From Onchocerca volvulus (lineage: Eukaryota; Nematoda; Chromadorea; Rhabditida; Onchocercidae), in contig HG738140.1 of NCBI GenBank assembly GCA_000499405.2, positions 7,963,560 to 8,027,559 of the forward strand: a DNA stretch of 64,000 bases, in the 5' to 3' direction. Positions 51,165 through 64,000 of the stretch are shown in pieces. The stretch's first letter is position 1; each line of letters opens with the position of its first letter. The notes beneath the pieces were generated by a model, which saw only the letters and a list, made by a program, of their open reading frames with translations, did not search any database and was not told the origin of the DNA. The position numbers were made by a program, and so were the translations under genes.

Positions 51165-51166
51165 AG
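51165..51166 (+). promoter_or_regulatory. Putative spliced-leader acceptor (pax-3)
   Basis: AATTTTGCAG ends at 51166, 33 bases before the ATG. No upstream exon in phase was seen, so trans-splicing is the simplest reading. Confidence 0.45.
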
Positions 51167-51199
51167 GTAGAACTTCTTTGCCTTTGTTTAAGGAAAGTT

Positions 51200-54100
51200 A
51201 TGAGTGACGGCAATAAAAATATTACTTTCACGAATATTATGGGACAGGTTTGATTACTTTCGAATGCTCATTTCAAGTTTCTTTTTTTTTTTTTTCGTTA
51301 TATAAAACAAAAATTTTTATGTTTATGGTGAAATAGAAATTATAAGTAAAAGAATGAATGATCATTTCGTTTTAAAAAATTTTATTTCCATTTTTAGTAT
51401 AAAATTAACTTGAAAAATTTTTTTAAGAAATTCAAAAGAAAAATCTTTGGAAAAATTGCATGGTTCATAAAAAAAAAGCAAAATCATGTAAATGTAAGCG
51501 AATTTCCAATCAAATGAATTTTGATGGGATTGTTGCCAACAATTAACTGATAAAAAATCATTTTTGATTTTTAATTTTAAAATTTTTCCTCATAATTCAG
51601 AAATCTCACATATTGAAATTCAAATTTTAAGGGTCGTGTTAATCAACTTGGCGGTGTCTTCATTAATGGACGACCATTGCCACAACATATTCGAATCAAA
51701 ATAATTGAAATGGCCAGTAATGGCATCAAGTGAGTTTTTTGTTAGGAACAATCAATTAGTTCATAACATTAAATCAGCTTAGAATTTACTAGAATATCAA
51801 ATGTTGAAGTGCTGCTAAATATTGAAATTCGAAATTCAATTACTCAATTTTTTTATACCAAATCTGTAACTGCAGCATTTTAAAATTCTGGTAAAGTAAA
51901 TTTTTAAATATATTATGGCTGTCAAAAGTTTTAACTACTCTAATTAATTTGAAATTTTTAGACCCTGCCACATTAGTCGACAGTTACGTGTATCTCATGG
52001 AGCTGTATCTAAAATATTGAATCGATATGTTGAAACAGGGTCCGTATCACCTGGACAAGTTGGTTTTTTTTTTGTTTTTTGAATTTTTGAAACCATATTT
52101 TGCTACGCAATATAAATAGGTATACAATATACATACTTATTTCACGTAATTTCCGTAATTCGTAAAATTTGACTATCTATTGAAAAAATACGATGCTTTC
52201 TTGATGATAAACCTGTCCACGTCTTAAATCACATCAATGATACGAAAATGAAGAATGCTTGAAAAGATTTATTTGGGAGGCATATGGTGTGCTCTTTTTT
52301 CTCAAAATTTCATCAGAAATTCATCAGCTTGCCGGACTTCGGTCACCACATCGTACCCCCTATCGTGAGATTTATACGCCATTCTTCTGGAGCAAATGAT
52401 GTTGGCGTTGTTGTCTTCTTGATTAGTGAACAAGGAAAATGAGCTGTTATTGTTCAGGCAGATGTGCGTTAATGAGTGTGCTTGCTTGTGTTCTGTTGAA
52501 ATGTTCAAATTCTGATTGTTATTTGACAGTTTTGATGAAAGAATTCGCAATTTTTCGAAATTTTTAATTCATTTGAAATTGACAGTTAAATTCAAAAAAA
52601 TGTTCACAGTGTGATTTAAATATTTCAAAATGATACGACAAAAGATATGAAAATTTGATGAAGCAAAGATATTTTTGCTATTAATTCATAATTTTGAAGA
52701 ATCTAAGTACATTACAACAAATACTATTAACATTTGAAAAATAAATTTTGGTCTCAAAAAAATATGTCGGAGGGTATTTTGAGAACAATTATATTGAAAA
52801 CTGATAGAAAAAATTGTCGGTATATTTTTACGAATGAGATAATTATCATTATCAGTTGATCAATTTTTTCGTGAATAGAAAGCCCTACTGTAATCTTTCT
52901 ATGAATAAGCAATAATCACAGTCATCCTGACATTTATCACTAATTCACAGATCGGAGGTAATCCACGCTCGCGATTGGCCATTCAAGCTGTTGAGAAGCA
53001 CATTCTAGCTTTAAAAGCCAAGTGTCCAAATTTATGTGCAAGCGAATTGCGTTCTTGTCTTATTGAACAAGAAATCTGTTCTCCAGAAAATGCGCCTACT
53101 GTATCTTCCATCAATAGGCAAGTCTTTCCATTAATAGGCAAGTCTTTCTTGTTCCAAATAATTTCTGAATTTTTGCTTTTGAAATCGAATCAGTTGTGCA
53201 TAGTTTTTCACTGTTTTTTTATACATCACTATGCATTTGATTTAACTAAAAATACAAAAATGCAAATTTTTAGGCATATTCGAGCGAGGAAACTCAACAA
53301 TAGCTTTAATTGCAAAGAAGCAAAAACAACAAAAAAGAATCAACTAAATCACAGTATCGAGCAAATCCTTGGTTTACATGCTGGTCTGTTTCAAATTTTT
53401 CTTGAAAATTTTTTTTTTTTTCTTAGAAGAATTTTATTATTTTGTTTCTTCTGCCTAAAGAGTTCTTTTAACGAATTAAAAATTGAACTTTAATTAACAT
53501 GCATTTTTTATTGAGTACAAATGAAATTAATAAAACAATTGCATAGTTATCATAAACATAGTAAATATTGAAAATACGGTAAGTTATTTACGGGGAACAT
53601 GAGGAGTATATTATTACGGTAAATCTTAAATTTTGATAAAAAGAGTATTATGCATCACAGATCTCGCAAATGTCATTTCGAAGAGTTATTACACGATTTT
53701 AGAAATAATCCATCAAATCAAAGCCACTGAGTGTGTAAAATAGTGATGTTGCATAGTCTGATGAAATTTGATACATTTATGATAGGTTGTAGTAGCAATT
53801 GCAAATGACATTGTTTCTAATAAAAATTTGCTCTTTAAAATCCGTTAAAATTATCAGTTTTATAACTTGATTTAAAACCAGTTGTTGAATCGTCGTATCG
53901 CCGATTTGCTACGCATTTTGAATGACAAAGAAGTTAAGGGAACGACATATATTTATGAGAAATGCATATAAAATTATTATTCAGAGATTGGAACAACTTG
54001 AATGCACACTAATGTCTTCTAAGAATATGAGGCAATGAAACTTAGTAGCCAATTAATAATTTATTCCAAAATTACAATTGGTAGAGTGTACTTGTTTAAT

Positions 54101-54305
54101 AATCTAATCTTTTGAAATTCGATCCTGGCCTCGTAGTTTTTTCTGCTATGGCATTTGAAAATAGTATTGTTTCGGACAACAGATAACTGCTGGATATCAT
54201 TATGAAGCAAAAAATGATTTATTTTTATTAATTTAATGATCCAATATAATCGCGAAAATTAACGAAAATTTGTGTAGCAAATTGACTGAAGAAAAAAAAA
54301 TTTCC

Positions 54306-54347
<42 letters not shown>

Positions 54348-57300
54348 CCGTTTTTTTTTTTTTTTTTTTTTTTTATATTCATATATCATAAATTTTTTTT
54401 TATACACATTTATCAATTAAAACTGAAAACATGTGACATTGAAAAAAATCGAGAAAATCTGTTAAAAATACATGGCTTTTTGAAAATATTTTCTTTGGAT
54501 TTCAAAGAAGGAATTTTTGTTCTTGAATTTGACGAGATGATATACCAAGTTTAAAGTTTGTCAATGCGCTATTTACAATTAAGTTACATTCCAATTAATA
54601 CAAAATTGTTAGACAGTTTGCATCCGTGCAGAATGATTTATCAACTTTTAAGAGATGCTAAAAGAGCATTGACATAAACGGAGAAAAAAAATGTGGAGGA
54701 AATTTTATTCTTGACACAGCCATATATTTTCACAGATTCCTTCACTTTTCTTCCAATACCACACTATTTTTCGTTTTTGCCTACTTTATCACCTTTTTAC
54801 AATCCTAATTTTTGATTAATTTTCTTGATAAGATTCTGATCTTGTGAGGTAATAAATCACATCGTTTTGGTGGTTGAATGGTTAGAGAAGCACTTGTGTC
54901 TCACTGTATCACTGATACTGTTTCGTTGTCAACACAAGATGACACACACAAATAAAGTCATATCATTTCTTCTACCTCAGTTAGTATTGTTGTAAAAATT
55001 TTTCGAAAATGGATGAGTTTGTGATGTTCAGTTGCAAGAAAGGAATGCATGAGGACAAATTTCATCTTTGATAGATTGAATGAGTAATTTGTCACATTAA
55101 TTGTCATCCGAGTATTGACCATCAATTGCGCAACTTGCTTCACCTTATCAGCTCAATGTATCACACTCGAATTAAGTCAGTAAAAAATGTCACGCGACAT
55201 ATTTATTGGAAGATCGATAATTTTCTGAGTAGTGTTGAAACAATTTATCGCAAAGAAAATTTAACTGGTTATTGCAATACGTTTACAATAAGTTCATTTT
55301 TACATTAAAATAATTTCATTATACATGACACTTAGTTTTTATTATAATGATTAATAAGCTTCCTAATATAATGATTAATAGGCGAGTTTTAATCTACAAT
55401 CATAAATTAGGCCAAAATAAGAGATTTTGGCATGCAAACAGCAAATTCTACTTTTTTTGCCTGAAATGACAATTGCAACATTTTGTAGCACAAAAGCTTC
55501 GTTGTTACTGCAATGTGTTCGTAATAAATCCATTATTACATTGAAATAAATTCATTAAACTGTAATTTCGAATTATGGCTAAACTAAGAGATTGCGTAGT
55601 AAATTTTACCTTTGTTACCTGTATTGTTGTTATTGCTATTTGGTAGCGATATTGGATGTATTAAACATCGGTTCATCTATTGTAAAACATCTGTATATCG
55701 CAAGAGTTCAAAGTTGTAAAGAAGTAATTATCGCAAGCGCAATCTGTTGACATCTATAGAAATGAGCTTTAGTAAGGATTGTCCATACTTTTCGCCAAAC
55801 TAATCTTATTAACTAACCACTTTCCTGCTTTGTTGGCACGAGACCTTACCTTTCCTAATCATCCCATCGTCACTATAGGTAATCCTCTTTTTTGCGCTTG
55901 ACAAATAGAATACAGTCGGCAACTTTTCCTTATATCAATTGCAGCTCAAATAATTTGTTACCTGTACTTCTCATTCGGCCGGTAAATACTTTTGAACTCT
56001 TTGTCATCGTATAAAATCAGCATGCTTCTTGGAGCTATATGAATTGAATTTCAAGATGTTCTTTCCAGATTTAGAATAATATGAGAAGTAATCGGGTCAT
56101 CACTGCTCATCTATGGCATAAAGTTATTATTTCTCATTAAGATTTTCTTATCCCAATGCTGTAAACGATACAAAGTGGTTGATTAAAACCCCCGAAAAAA
56201 TACGAAGGAATGAAAATGGAAGGTAATTAAAAAGCCATAAACTTCAGTACGGACATATTTGTCACCTTCTCATCTTCTCCTGTATTTTACCTTCTTTTTC
56301 TCATTTTCTGCTCTCGAAACTATGATTCAAAAAATGATTATTTGCATGGGTTTGCTTTATTCATTCGGTTTTCCTTTGATCAATGCAGTTAGTTTGCTTC
56401 TATAATATACTCCTCCTACCGTATCAAATGGACAAGATCATTGTCACACTCCCACCCCAACTTTTAAATATCGCAACAACTACTATTCATAGTAATGCAT
56501 AAATTTCTAAAAACAATATCAATGCTGTGGCGGTTCTTTTTTAACGTTTTTTTTTTTTCTTTCCATTATTTGACAATTAATGTTTGAAAAATATTTCTCT
56601 TTGAAAATTTTTCCCACGTTACTGACTTTTTTCTTTTTTTCCTTTGGGTTTTTTAAATTCTTGGGATTTCCAAAAATTTCTCAAAGTATTTAACTTGAGC
56701 AATATAAAATTTGAAGTAAATTGGGATAAATTTCAAAATTTAGCTGAAGATTATGAGCCGGAAACATCCGAAGCAAGCCATTCAGAAGGAGAAGGTAGTG
56801 GAGAAAAAAAAGAAGGAAATGCATCAGATGATGGATATTCTGGGAAAAATGAAAGAGTACGCCGAAATCGAACAAGTTTCACGAGTGAACAACTTGAAAT
56901 TCTGGAGGCAGCATTTAATACGAATACTTATCCTGATCAAGATGAAAGAGAACAAATTGCGAGAAAAACAAATCTAAGTGAAGATAAGATTATGGTACAT
57001 AAATCTTTCTGTTACATTTCTTGAAAGATTAAATTGTTTCGACGAAGTTAGCTATGAAATTAGTTTTCAATCAATAATTTTAACATTTGAGATTTGAAGG
57101 AAATCTTTTGTAATCGGTTGATGTTCGTATTAAATCGTAGTAAACATTAAATATTCTGAAACGATAAATGTCGACCTTTGCAATAATCAGCGCTGCTCTA
57201 CAATTTTTAGTGCTGTTGGATAAATTTAATTGGAATTTTTCTTACAAATATCCACAAATGAATGATTAATTTTCAGACGTGGTTCAGTAATCGACGAGCA

Positions 57301-58378
57301 CGTTGTCGAAAGAATCTTGCGTTTACCGATGCTAATTCATTTTTGATTCAAAACATTGCTCCCATGTCTGTTGTACCTCGATCATCCATACGACAGGTTT
57401 ATAAATTAAATCCTTTTCAAATATTCAAATACTACTTTATTCCTCACTAAATATATCCAATCAACTGAAATTTTTATTTCATAAACTATGTTATTTCTTA
57501 AAACCTGAACTTTTGAATCATGATGTTATTGCAATTCGTGAAGATTTTACAGTATAATGAAGAAAGATTCTGGAATTGAAGATTTTCAATCTTTTGATTT
57601 AGGCTTGAAAGAATGCAGATCCTTTGATTTCAAATTATTTTTCACATGGAAAAAGACATTATTGACTAATAACACTTCCAGATTAGATTCATGCTTTCAA
57701 CCATAGTGCATCTTTTTAAATTTTTTTTATAAGATAAACTACTATTACTATTTCTTTTTGATGGTGGCAGCAGCTGACAATTCATGCTTTTGTTTTTACA
57801 ATTTATAATTTTAAATTTTCTGCACATTACTATGTAACAAAATATAGCAATTTATAGTTATTCATTCTACTGACTTGCTTAAAAATAAAGAAACTTGATT
57901 AAAATGAAGAAAAAATATCAGCCTGTTCTTTCACCAGCAATAAATAAGATTAAAAGGAAGAAACAATCAAAAAGCTTTCGCATTGTTTTGCTGATATAGT
58001 TAAAGTTGATATAATTATAGTCAATAAATTAGATAGATGAATTTTTTTTAAGATCTTTGTTTCTAAGTGCTTCTTTCGTGAATTTCATTGAAATTATATT
58101 ATCATCTCATCTTGGAGCATCTTACTTTGAAAAACTAAGTAAATAAATAAACAAATAAATAAAAACCTACCATTAGTGGATGAAGAAGCTTGTTTATATT
58201 CAAATTTCAACTTCGCTTCTGATTGATTTTTAAATTTTCTTTTCAGTCTCAAACTGTGCCATTATTTTCATCGCAAATGAATTTACTTCCATATCCTGTC
58301 AGTTCAACATCACCAGTGAAGTTTCACGATCCATCGACGGCTTCGATGCTTTTCTATCCACAATATGCGTCTATATAA
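51200..58378 (+). CDS. pax-3: Pax3/7-type paired-box homeodomain transcription factor
   Basis: Eight exons (51200-51247, 51632-51729, 51962-52058, 52951-53117, 53274-53383, 56744-56994, 57277-57396, 58247-58378) give 340 aa. Nuclear DNA-binding regulator of patterning. The paired domain spans about residues 17-143: [66 protein letters not shown]. An octapeptide (HSIEQILGL, about 163-171), the Groucho-binding motif of Pax3/7 and Pax2/5/8, is followed by an acidic linker and a complete homeodomain (about 212-271, [19 protein letters not shown] to [13 protein letters not shown]). Ser at homeodomain position 50 is the Pax-class residue. Octapeptide plus full homeodomain indicates Pax3/7, not Pax6 or Pax2/5/8. 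The intron between homeodomain positions 46 and 47 is typical of paired-class genes. Position 47 is Thr and 56 is Cys, unlike vertebrate Pax3. The exon 4 donor is GC and lies in a 20-bp tandem duplication. The tail is short and Ser/Pro-rich. Confidence 0.94.
53108..53147 (+). repeat. 20-bp tandem duplication across the exon 4 donor
   Basis: CCATCAATAGGCAAGTCTTT (53108-53127) is followed directly by CCATTAATAGGCAAGTCTTT (53128-53147). Both units contain AATAG then GCAAGT, so the GC donor of pax-3 exon 4 exists twice. Confidence 0.95.
53384..56743 (+). other. Large intron 5 of pax-3
   Basis: A 3.36-kb intron separates the paired-domain and octapeptide exons from the homeodomain exon. It contains a long interrupted poly-T tract (about 54307-54374). 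No coding sequence was found inside; its size relative to the other introns makes it a reasonable place for regulatory elements. Confidence 0.6.
54307..54374. repeat. Interrupted poly-T tract
   Basis: Roughly 41 T, a short CCG break, then more than 20 T. It is inside pax-3 intron 5 and accounts for spurious poly-Phe and poly-Lys frames. Confidence 0.9.
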
Positions 58379-61300
58379 AAATTATCATTTCGATCATAGC
58401 TAAAATTAGAGTATCGCTGAGATTGTATTTTATTCGCTCCTTTTTTGCTTCGATATTGAATGAGAATTTTGAATCAGCTTGAAACCATTAAAAAAGTTTT
58501 TGACATAAACGAACAGAATTGAAAAGTTAAAATTAGAAATTCCTCATATTCAGCATCATATCGAATCGGATATATGTGATATTTTGTGTATCATCTATGT
58601 TAAGCGTGTAAACAAACAGGTGCAAAATTTGAAGCTTTCATTCATTTTGTCATTTTCATTAAGTTGAATGAACAAACAAAATGCTATCATTGTAATGTGA
58701 TGTAATTATTGGTGATTTCCGATGAATGCAGTTTTATTTCTTTCCTAAATTTTATTTGTAACGAATTCCAATTGATTTTACATTCTCAGTTTGAATTCTT
58801 CTTTTATATTTGAAGGCTTAAGATCGTAAATATGATCCTTTCATCGAATATATGAGCCAAAGTAAAGACTTTTACATTTAAACATTGTTATACAATGTTT
58901 TAAGTTTTAAAATAGGCCAATCGACTATCTAACTTTCCGTATGGTGAAAAATTTTAACTGATTAATAATGACAGAAACCGGTGAGCGACAGTTTAAAATG
59001 AGACAGACACATCCTTGGAAACAGCAATAAGTGTTATTTCAAAAACTCATTCCTTATTAATTATTTTTGTTCAGTCCACATGGCATACTCTATTGCTCCA
59101 TCCAATAAGAAGCAAAGAAGTTTGGTAACTCAGTATATCACTTGGCCAGAAACAAGCAAAAAAGTATAGTAGTCCAGTAATGTCACGGGCCAAAACTTGA
59201 GTCATGATTAACAGAGTGCAATTCATCTCCATCAAGTTTTCACTATTCTCACTAAACATTTCTTTCTCAAACGAATCCATCAAAATAAAAAAGAAAGAAT
59301 GAAAAGAAAAACAAAAGAAATTCTTGACAACTCACTCACTACTGGCATTATTGCAAATTTATTTTGATAATAAGCGGAATCATCAAAACTTAGATTTTAA
59401 GTGTAAGATAGTGGTAGCATGTGATGTTTTTGAGATGCAAGCAATCAATCGATGTATGATCTGATGATCTGGCAGCAGAATGATGTTTCGAAATGGTCAG
59501 ATGTGGTCCTGAACAAGATTATTTAAAAGAGAAGTATAAAGCTCTCGATGTAGTTGGCAGTGGTTTAACAATTCTTTATTTGAGTGTAGAAAATCTCACC
59601 TCATCAAACATGAATGAATCCGTTGAGACGAACATTAAACACAAAATCTAAAAATACAATTGATCTTTTGGATCTAGTGTTTAGAATCTGAGGCATCAAT
59701 TTTTAGAAAGTCTCAAAAGTTATAATATAATAACTATCCCTTGTTTTGCAGTTTCCAAGTATATTTTTATTAGCATTTCCTCAAATCTCTATTTCATTCA
59801 CTGTGCTATCTCTTCTTCATCCATACCTTTACTTATTTCCGACAAAGTATATCCTATCAAGATAGTCAATAATGGATTATGCGGTTTTGTGAGCTCGATG
59901 ATGAATTAATTAATATTTGCCTTGATCTTCACAAAATGCGAAGAAATGATAACGATCAATCAGAATGCATAACTATTATATTTCGCACATCACGGTTATG
60001 AGAATGAATATTAATGTAGGAGGTGTGAGTAACCTTGTCGTATGACCTATCGTTTGCACATGCGCACACATCTCAGCAAGATCGTAATATTGATAAGGAT
60101 TTTCAATAAACTTAATAACTGACTAACTGACCAATCGACTAACTGGATGAATAAATGAATGGAGGAATAGATAATTTGATAAATGAGAAATTCAATGATC
60201 AATTGATAAATTATAGTACTAACATAACGTAGTTTTAAAACTAAAAATGAAATTTACCAGTCCAAATATGATAATGCCAATGATTGGAAGAATTGCAATA
60301 ACTTTTACAGCTGATTTAGATTGTACATTGCTTTTCTTTTATGAGTAAAATGATTTTGATGTTAGTTTGAAGCGCTTATAAAACTCATTCCTAAAATTAG
60401 AGGACGATATTGAAAAAAAAAAAAAAAAACTGAATCTTTGATCCATTCTCATCATCGGCAAATTCTTCATTAATGTACTCTGGATCGATCAAATTCAGAC
60501 ATAATTTATTGTCTGAATAACTGAGGACTGATTTTATCAGATATAATTATGTTATACTACTCGAAACTATAGTCCTATGCTTAATAAAGCATGTTGTATC
60601 TACCAAAGATCGATCATCAGAGATACCGCTGCTATATGCATTGTTGTTTCAATTAATGATCATCCTTCCATGATAGTTTGTATAGAAACTTGTAGAAACT
60701 GTATAAAAAACTGTAAAACAGAATATTCTCAGCTTAAGATATTACCGCTTTTAATTGAACTTCACAGATTCTTAGCAGCTTTACTTAAACGTATTAGAAA
60801 CTTCTAAGCATAATTTTCAAATAATGACAGATTTAGTTGTTAAGTAATTCTAAATTTTTAGCTAATACGAAATCTGAAGATTTTTTTCTCACCAATAGTC
60901 CAATTAAAAATATTTCGTGAAGAGCAGAAATTAAAAACTGAGGTTCTTCCAAGAAAAGGTATTGAGAGATTCATAGGAAAAAATTTATAAAATTCAATCA
61001 AAAGGCTGAATAGCAATATCTTGAGCTGAAAATACTCTGATAACTATCATATTAAAACCATTATATTTTGTTTTAATCATCAATCTTTACAGAAAAGGTC
61101 GTTTTTTGCTTTTCTCAAATTAATTTATCAAATTCTAAGTGTAATTTATTGGAAATCAATTATTGCTTTCTTCCCTGCACAGTTAATGTAATTAAAGGAG
61201 AGTGTGATGTATGTACCTGTGTAGTTGAACAAATTGTCCTTGTTACAGATTGGCCTCTCTTTATATCATTCAAATTTCTTTACACTCCTAATCATCAAAA

Positions 61301-64000
61301 TTAAAGCAAAAAAATCACTGAAAACTGTAAGGTTAGAGAAAATTACCACTTTTTTCATTTTTCTTTATGAGCAGAAAATTCGAAAAGTGCCGCCGGTCTG
61401 AAAACGATTAAAACGACGTTTCATAATTATATATCAATTTTTTGATGCAAGGGCAGGGAAAATTTACTTTGTTTTGGAAAAAAAACCATCCGAAATGCAG
61501 TTGTAGCCGTAAGAATAAATACTGCATCACGCACTAGTCGACCATTATCGCTTTGCAGACCGTCACTGCTCGCTTAATTTATGTCTTAATTAATTAATTT
61601 CGATAAGAAAATTAAAGTTTTCTACCGCGTTCTGGGACGAGTTTTTTGCATAATGAGCTCATCGAGAACCAATGATATAGCGTGCCAAAAAAAGAACGAA
61701 TACGCAGAGGAATATTTTGAGAAGTTTTCGATTAATTTATGATTTGGGTGATTATTTCCTCATTCTGACATATTCTCTCTCTCTTTATTCTGATAACTCT
61801 TCTGGTAATGATCGGAAATAGCTCGGATAATTTGTCGAGAATGGGGTCTTTTATGGTAAAAAAAAATTATTTATTTTCTTGAAATTAGTTATTATTTCTT
61901 CCATATTTATTAATCTCACTTTAAAACGATTGTGTAGTAGAGCAGTTACCTGATTCTTCCTTCATTCATCCAACTTTTTTTTTCGAAACGATTGGTGGTA
62001 AAGATAACAGACAAATGGCACTCATTTATCAAATTTGAAATGCTTGATATAATAATCATTTTCTAATATCCATCATATATATGTATAATACTTATATTTA
62101 TTTATTTATAATGCAATAAGAGCATTAGTTTCAATTTTAATTTCATTTTTTGCAGAGGAAAAATGTTTGGATATATATGGTAACATATATCCAACAATTG
62201 AAGAAAGAAACAGGAAGTAAAAGAAAATTTGTTAACGAATTAGAAAAGAGATTCGCTTATTATGATTAATTTGTTCACTAAAAAAAAAAAGTGAAATCAA
62301 ATATTATATTTATCTGAAAAATATCCCTTTCATTACGTAATCATCCATTCGTTTAAAACAAAATTTTTGATTGTAAAATGAAAAAAGTAAAATTTTGCCA
62401 ATTTGTCACTGGAGAAAAAAAGTAAATAAATAAATAAAAATTTTCCAAGGAGTTTTTTATTGTTTGATGGTAATGGACATTATAGTTTTGATAATTACTG
62501 CGAATGTGCCGAGGAATTACAAGAACTGAAAATCTGTCGACATCTTAAAAATAGTCACAGCTAGATCTAAATTGAAACTGAAAAATATTATCATATCAAA
62601 AATAGTATAAATTTTTTATTTCCAGTATTTCTCTATTTTCTTTAGATTTGATGAAATATAAAAAGTGGATATAAAAATTATACTAAATTAGGAAAGAATC
62701 GAATGCTTAATGTTAAATATCGTATCGCTGAGAAGTTCTTTAGCCAAATAAATACGATTACTTCCTGCTTTTATTAGATTTAGATTGATTCAGATTTATA
62801 TAAAAAAACATGTCGAATAGAATAAGCGAATTCATAATTAATCAAAAAAAAAAATTGTGTACAGTGAAGAATGATTATACTTTTCTAGGAAATGAATATT
62901 TATAATATCGCTTAAGTAATGCTAATGCTGCATAAAAGATGAATTTCGATATCGAAAATTATAAATTATTTGAATATTTCTGAAGCTAGACAGATGTCAC
63001 ATGGTTATTGAAATCGTATAAGGGCGTCAATATTCAAGACGATCGCTTTATCAGGATTAATACATTCTTGACTGAAATGCATCTGGTAAAGTTGAATGAG
63101 TTATAACTGAAATAACGCAAAAAGATACTTCATAAACATGAAGCTGAGATCATTTCTCGTCCTCTCTCATCCTGCAACTTGTATCTAAAAAAAAATAATA
63201 AATTCTAATTTTGGAGAACTGGAATATAAGAATTGAAGCTTAAAAGTATGATTAAAAAATTAAAAAATTGAATTTAAAATATTGAATGACAGCTTCAATC
63301 TAAGAAAAAATCCAAGATAAAAATAAAAAAAGTGTCGCAAAAACTTTTTCGAAATTTAAAAAAATGCTTCAAATTCTTCAAATTTTAGAAATCAAACAAT
63401 TTATCGTAGCTTTATTTCAAATTTTAATTTTAAGCTGTAATTTGATTATAAACTGCATGAAGATTAATTACTTTGCGACACTTTATGTCAAGCGAAATTT
63501 TGCTGCTGGTGAAAGATGAAGTTTTATTTCAACAGAATTTTTCTTGTTTCTCATTCTTAAAAACGAAATAAAAAGAAATTTATTTTGTTATTCCTGAGCT
63601 GAACAAACAAATTCTGCATTCCGGAGAACAAGTTGATCATTAGCGAAAACAAAGACTTGAAAGTAAATTTCAGTAAATAGTAAATATTTGGGAAAGGACC
63701 AAATTATGTGAAATATTTAGACTAATACGCAGAATATTATGGCTTTTCTTACCAATTACTGTTATGCAAATTGCAATTATTTAATTCAGTAATGTTCAAT
63801 AATAACATTTACATTTTTCATATGCTATGTGTTCATAATCTTCTTAGTGAAAATGATGCTCTTAAGCACTCCATCTGAAAAATATTTAAAGCTTAACAAA
63901 CTGCAGAGATAGCCAAAATTTCGCATGTTTTCAGCATAAAATCGTAAGTTAAGTCTCTTTAATTTTACAGATAAAAAAGAAATATAAGATGGTCGAACTA
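58379..64000. other. Intergenic region downstream of pax-3
   Basis: About 5.6 kb with no gene I can support. On the minus strand there are exon-like pieces with donor or acceptor signals at about 61210-61252, 60258-60330, 59842-59904 and an ATG frame at 59071-59283, some hydrophobic (VIAILPIIGIIIFGL), but they could not be joined into a convincing model. A small patch around 61380-61690 is less AT-rich than its surroundings and could be a regulatory segment. Confidence 0.4.
62167..62194. repeat. 10-bp inverted repeat (hairpin)
   Basis: TTGGATATAT and ATATATCCAA are separated by 8 bases and could form a hairpin. Function unknown; AT-rich inverted repeats of this size can arise by chance. Confidence 0.6.

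Noticed and set aside
52302..52550. Minus-strand 82-codon frame inside pax-3 intron 3
   Set aside because: Begins at a TTG, not an ATG, has no splice context and no recognisable motif.
54228..54554. Poly-Lys and poly-Phe open frames
   Set aside because: Produced by the long T-run in pax-3 intron 5.
54868..54940. tRNA-like A box (GGTTGAATGGTTAGAG)
   Set aside because: No B box and no cloverleaf pairing could be made downstream.
1..64000. CRISPR arrays, bacterial operons, viral genes or symbiont (Wolbachia) insertions
   Set aside because: No regularly spaced repeats, no intron-free prokaryotic-style genes and no bacterial protein families were seen.

Overview
This is a eukaryotic window of about 70% A+T with many short introns (GT-AG, a few GC-AG), TTTCAG-type acceptors, and 5' ends that start just after an unpaired acceptor, as expected for spliced-leader trans-splicing. 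Protein content and gene structure point to a nematode, most likely a filarial (spirurid) species. No bacterial, viral or organellar block is seen. Gene models were made by hand: exon joins were checked for reading phase and against family sequences recalled from memory; no alignment was run.

Layout. 0.5-1.7 kb (+): Asterix/WDR83OS, a small ER chaperone subunit. 2.75-3.26 kb: a broken BEL/Pao retrotransposon gag-like fragment. 5.2-6.8 kb (-): a Rab39 GTPase. 9.5-12.9 kb (+): nuclear actin-related protein ARP6. 13.6-16.2 kb (+): splicing factor SF3B4/SAP-49; from memory the last two are also neighbours in C. elegans. 18.4-25.1 kb (+): a multi-pass acyltransferase of the NRF-6 family in about 17 exons. 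28.2-37.9 kb (+): a K-Cl cotransporter in 25 exons (1021 aa). 38-43.5 kb: a repeat-rich stretch with four copies of one short dispersed repeat and, at 40.86-41.65 kb (-), a three-exon gene for an unrecognised 131-aa single-pass membrane protein. 44.1-45.7 kb (+): TMEM9. 49.4-49.8 kb (+): a possible two-exon 72-aa peptide gene. 51.2-58.4 kb (+): a Pax3/7-type factor with paired domain, octapeptide and homeodomain in 8 exons. 58.4-64 kb: mostly apparent non-coding DNA with weak minus-strand exon candidates.

The genes do not form one pathway. They are a mix of housekeeping functions (ER membrane protein biogenesis, vesicle traffic, SWR1/SRCAP chromatin remodelling, spliceosome, V-ATPase-related lysosomal protein), transport and membrane acylation, and one developmental regulator. 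The most unusual features are tandem duplications lying across splice sites (rab-39 intron 1 and pax exon 4), the clustered repeat family, and the unrecognised membrane protein gene. No wholly new system is evident.
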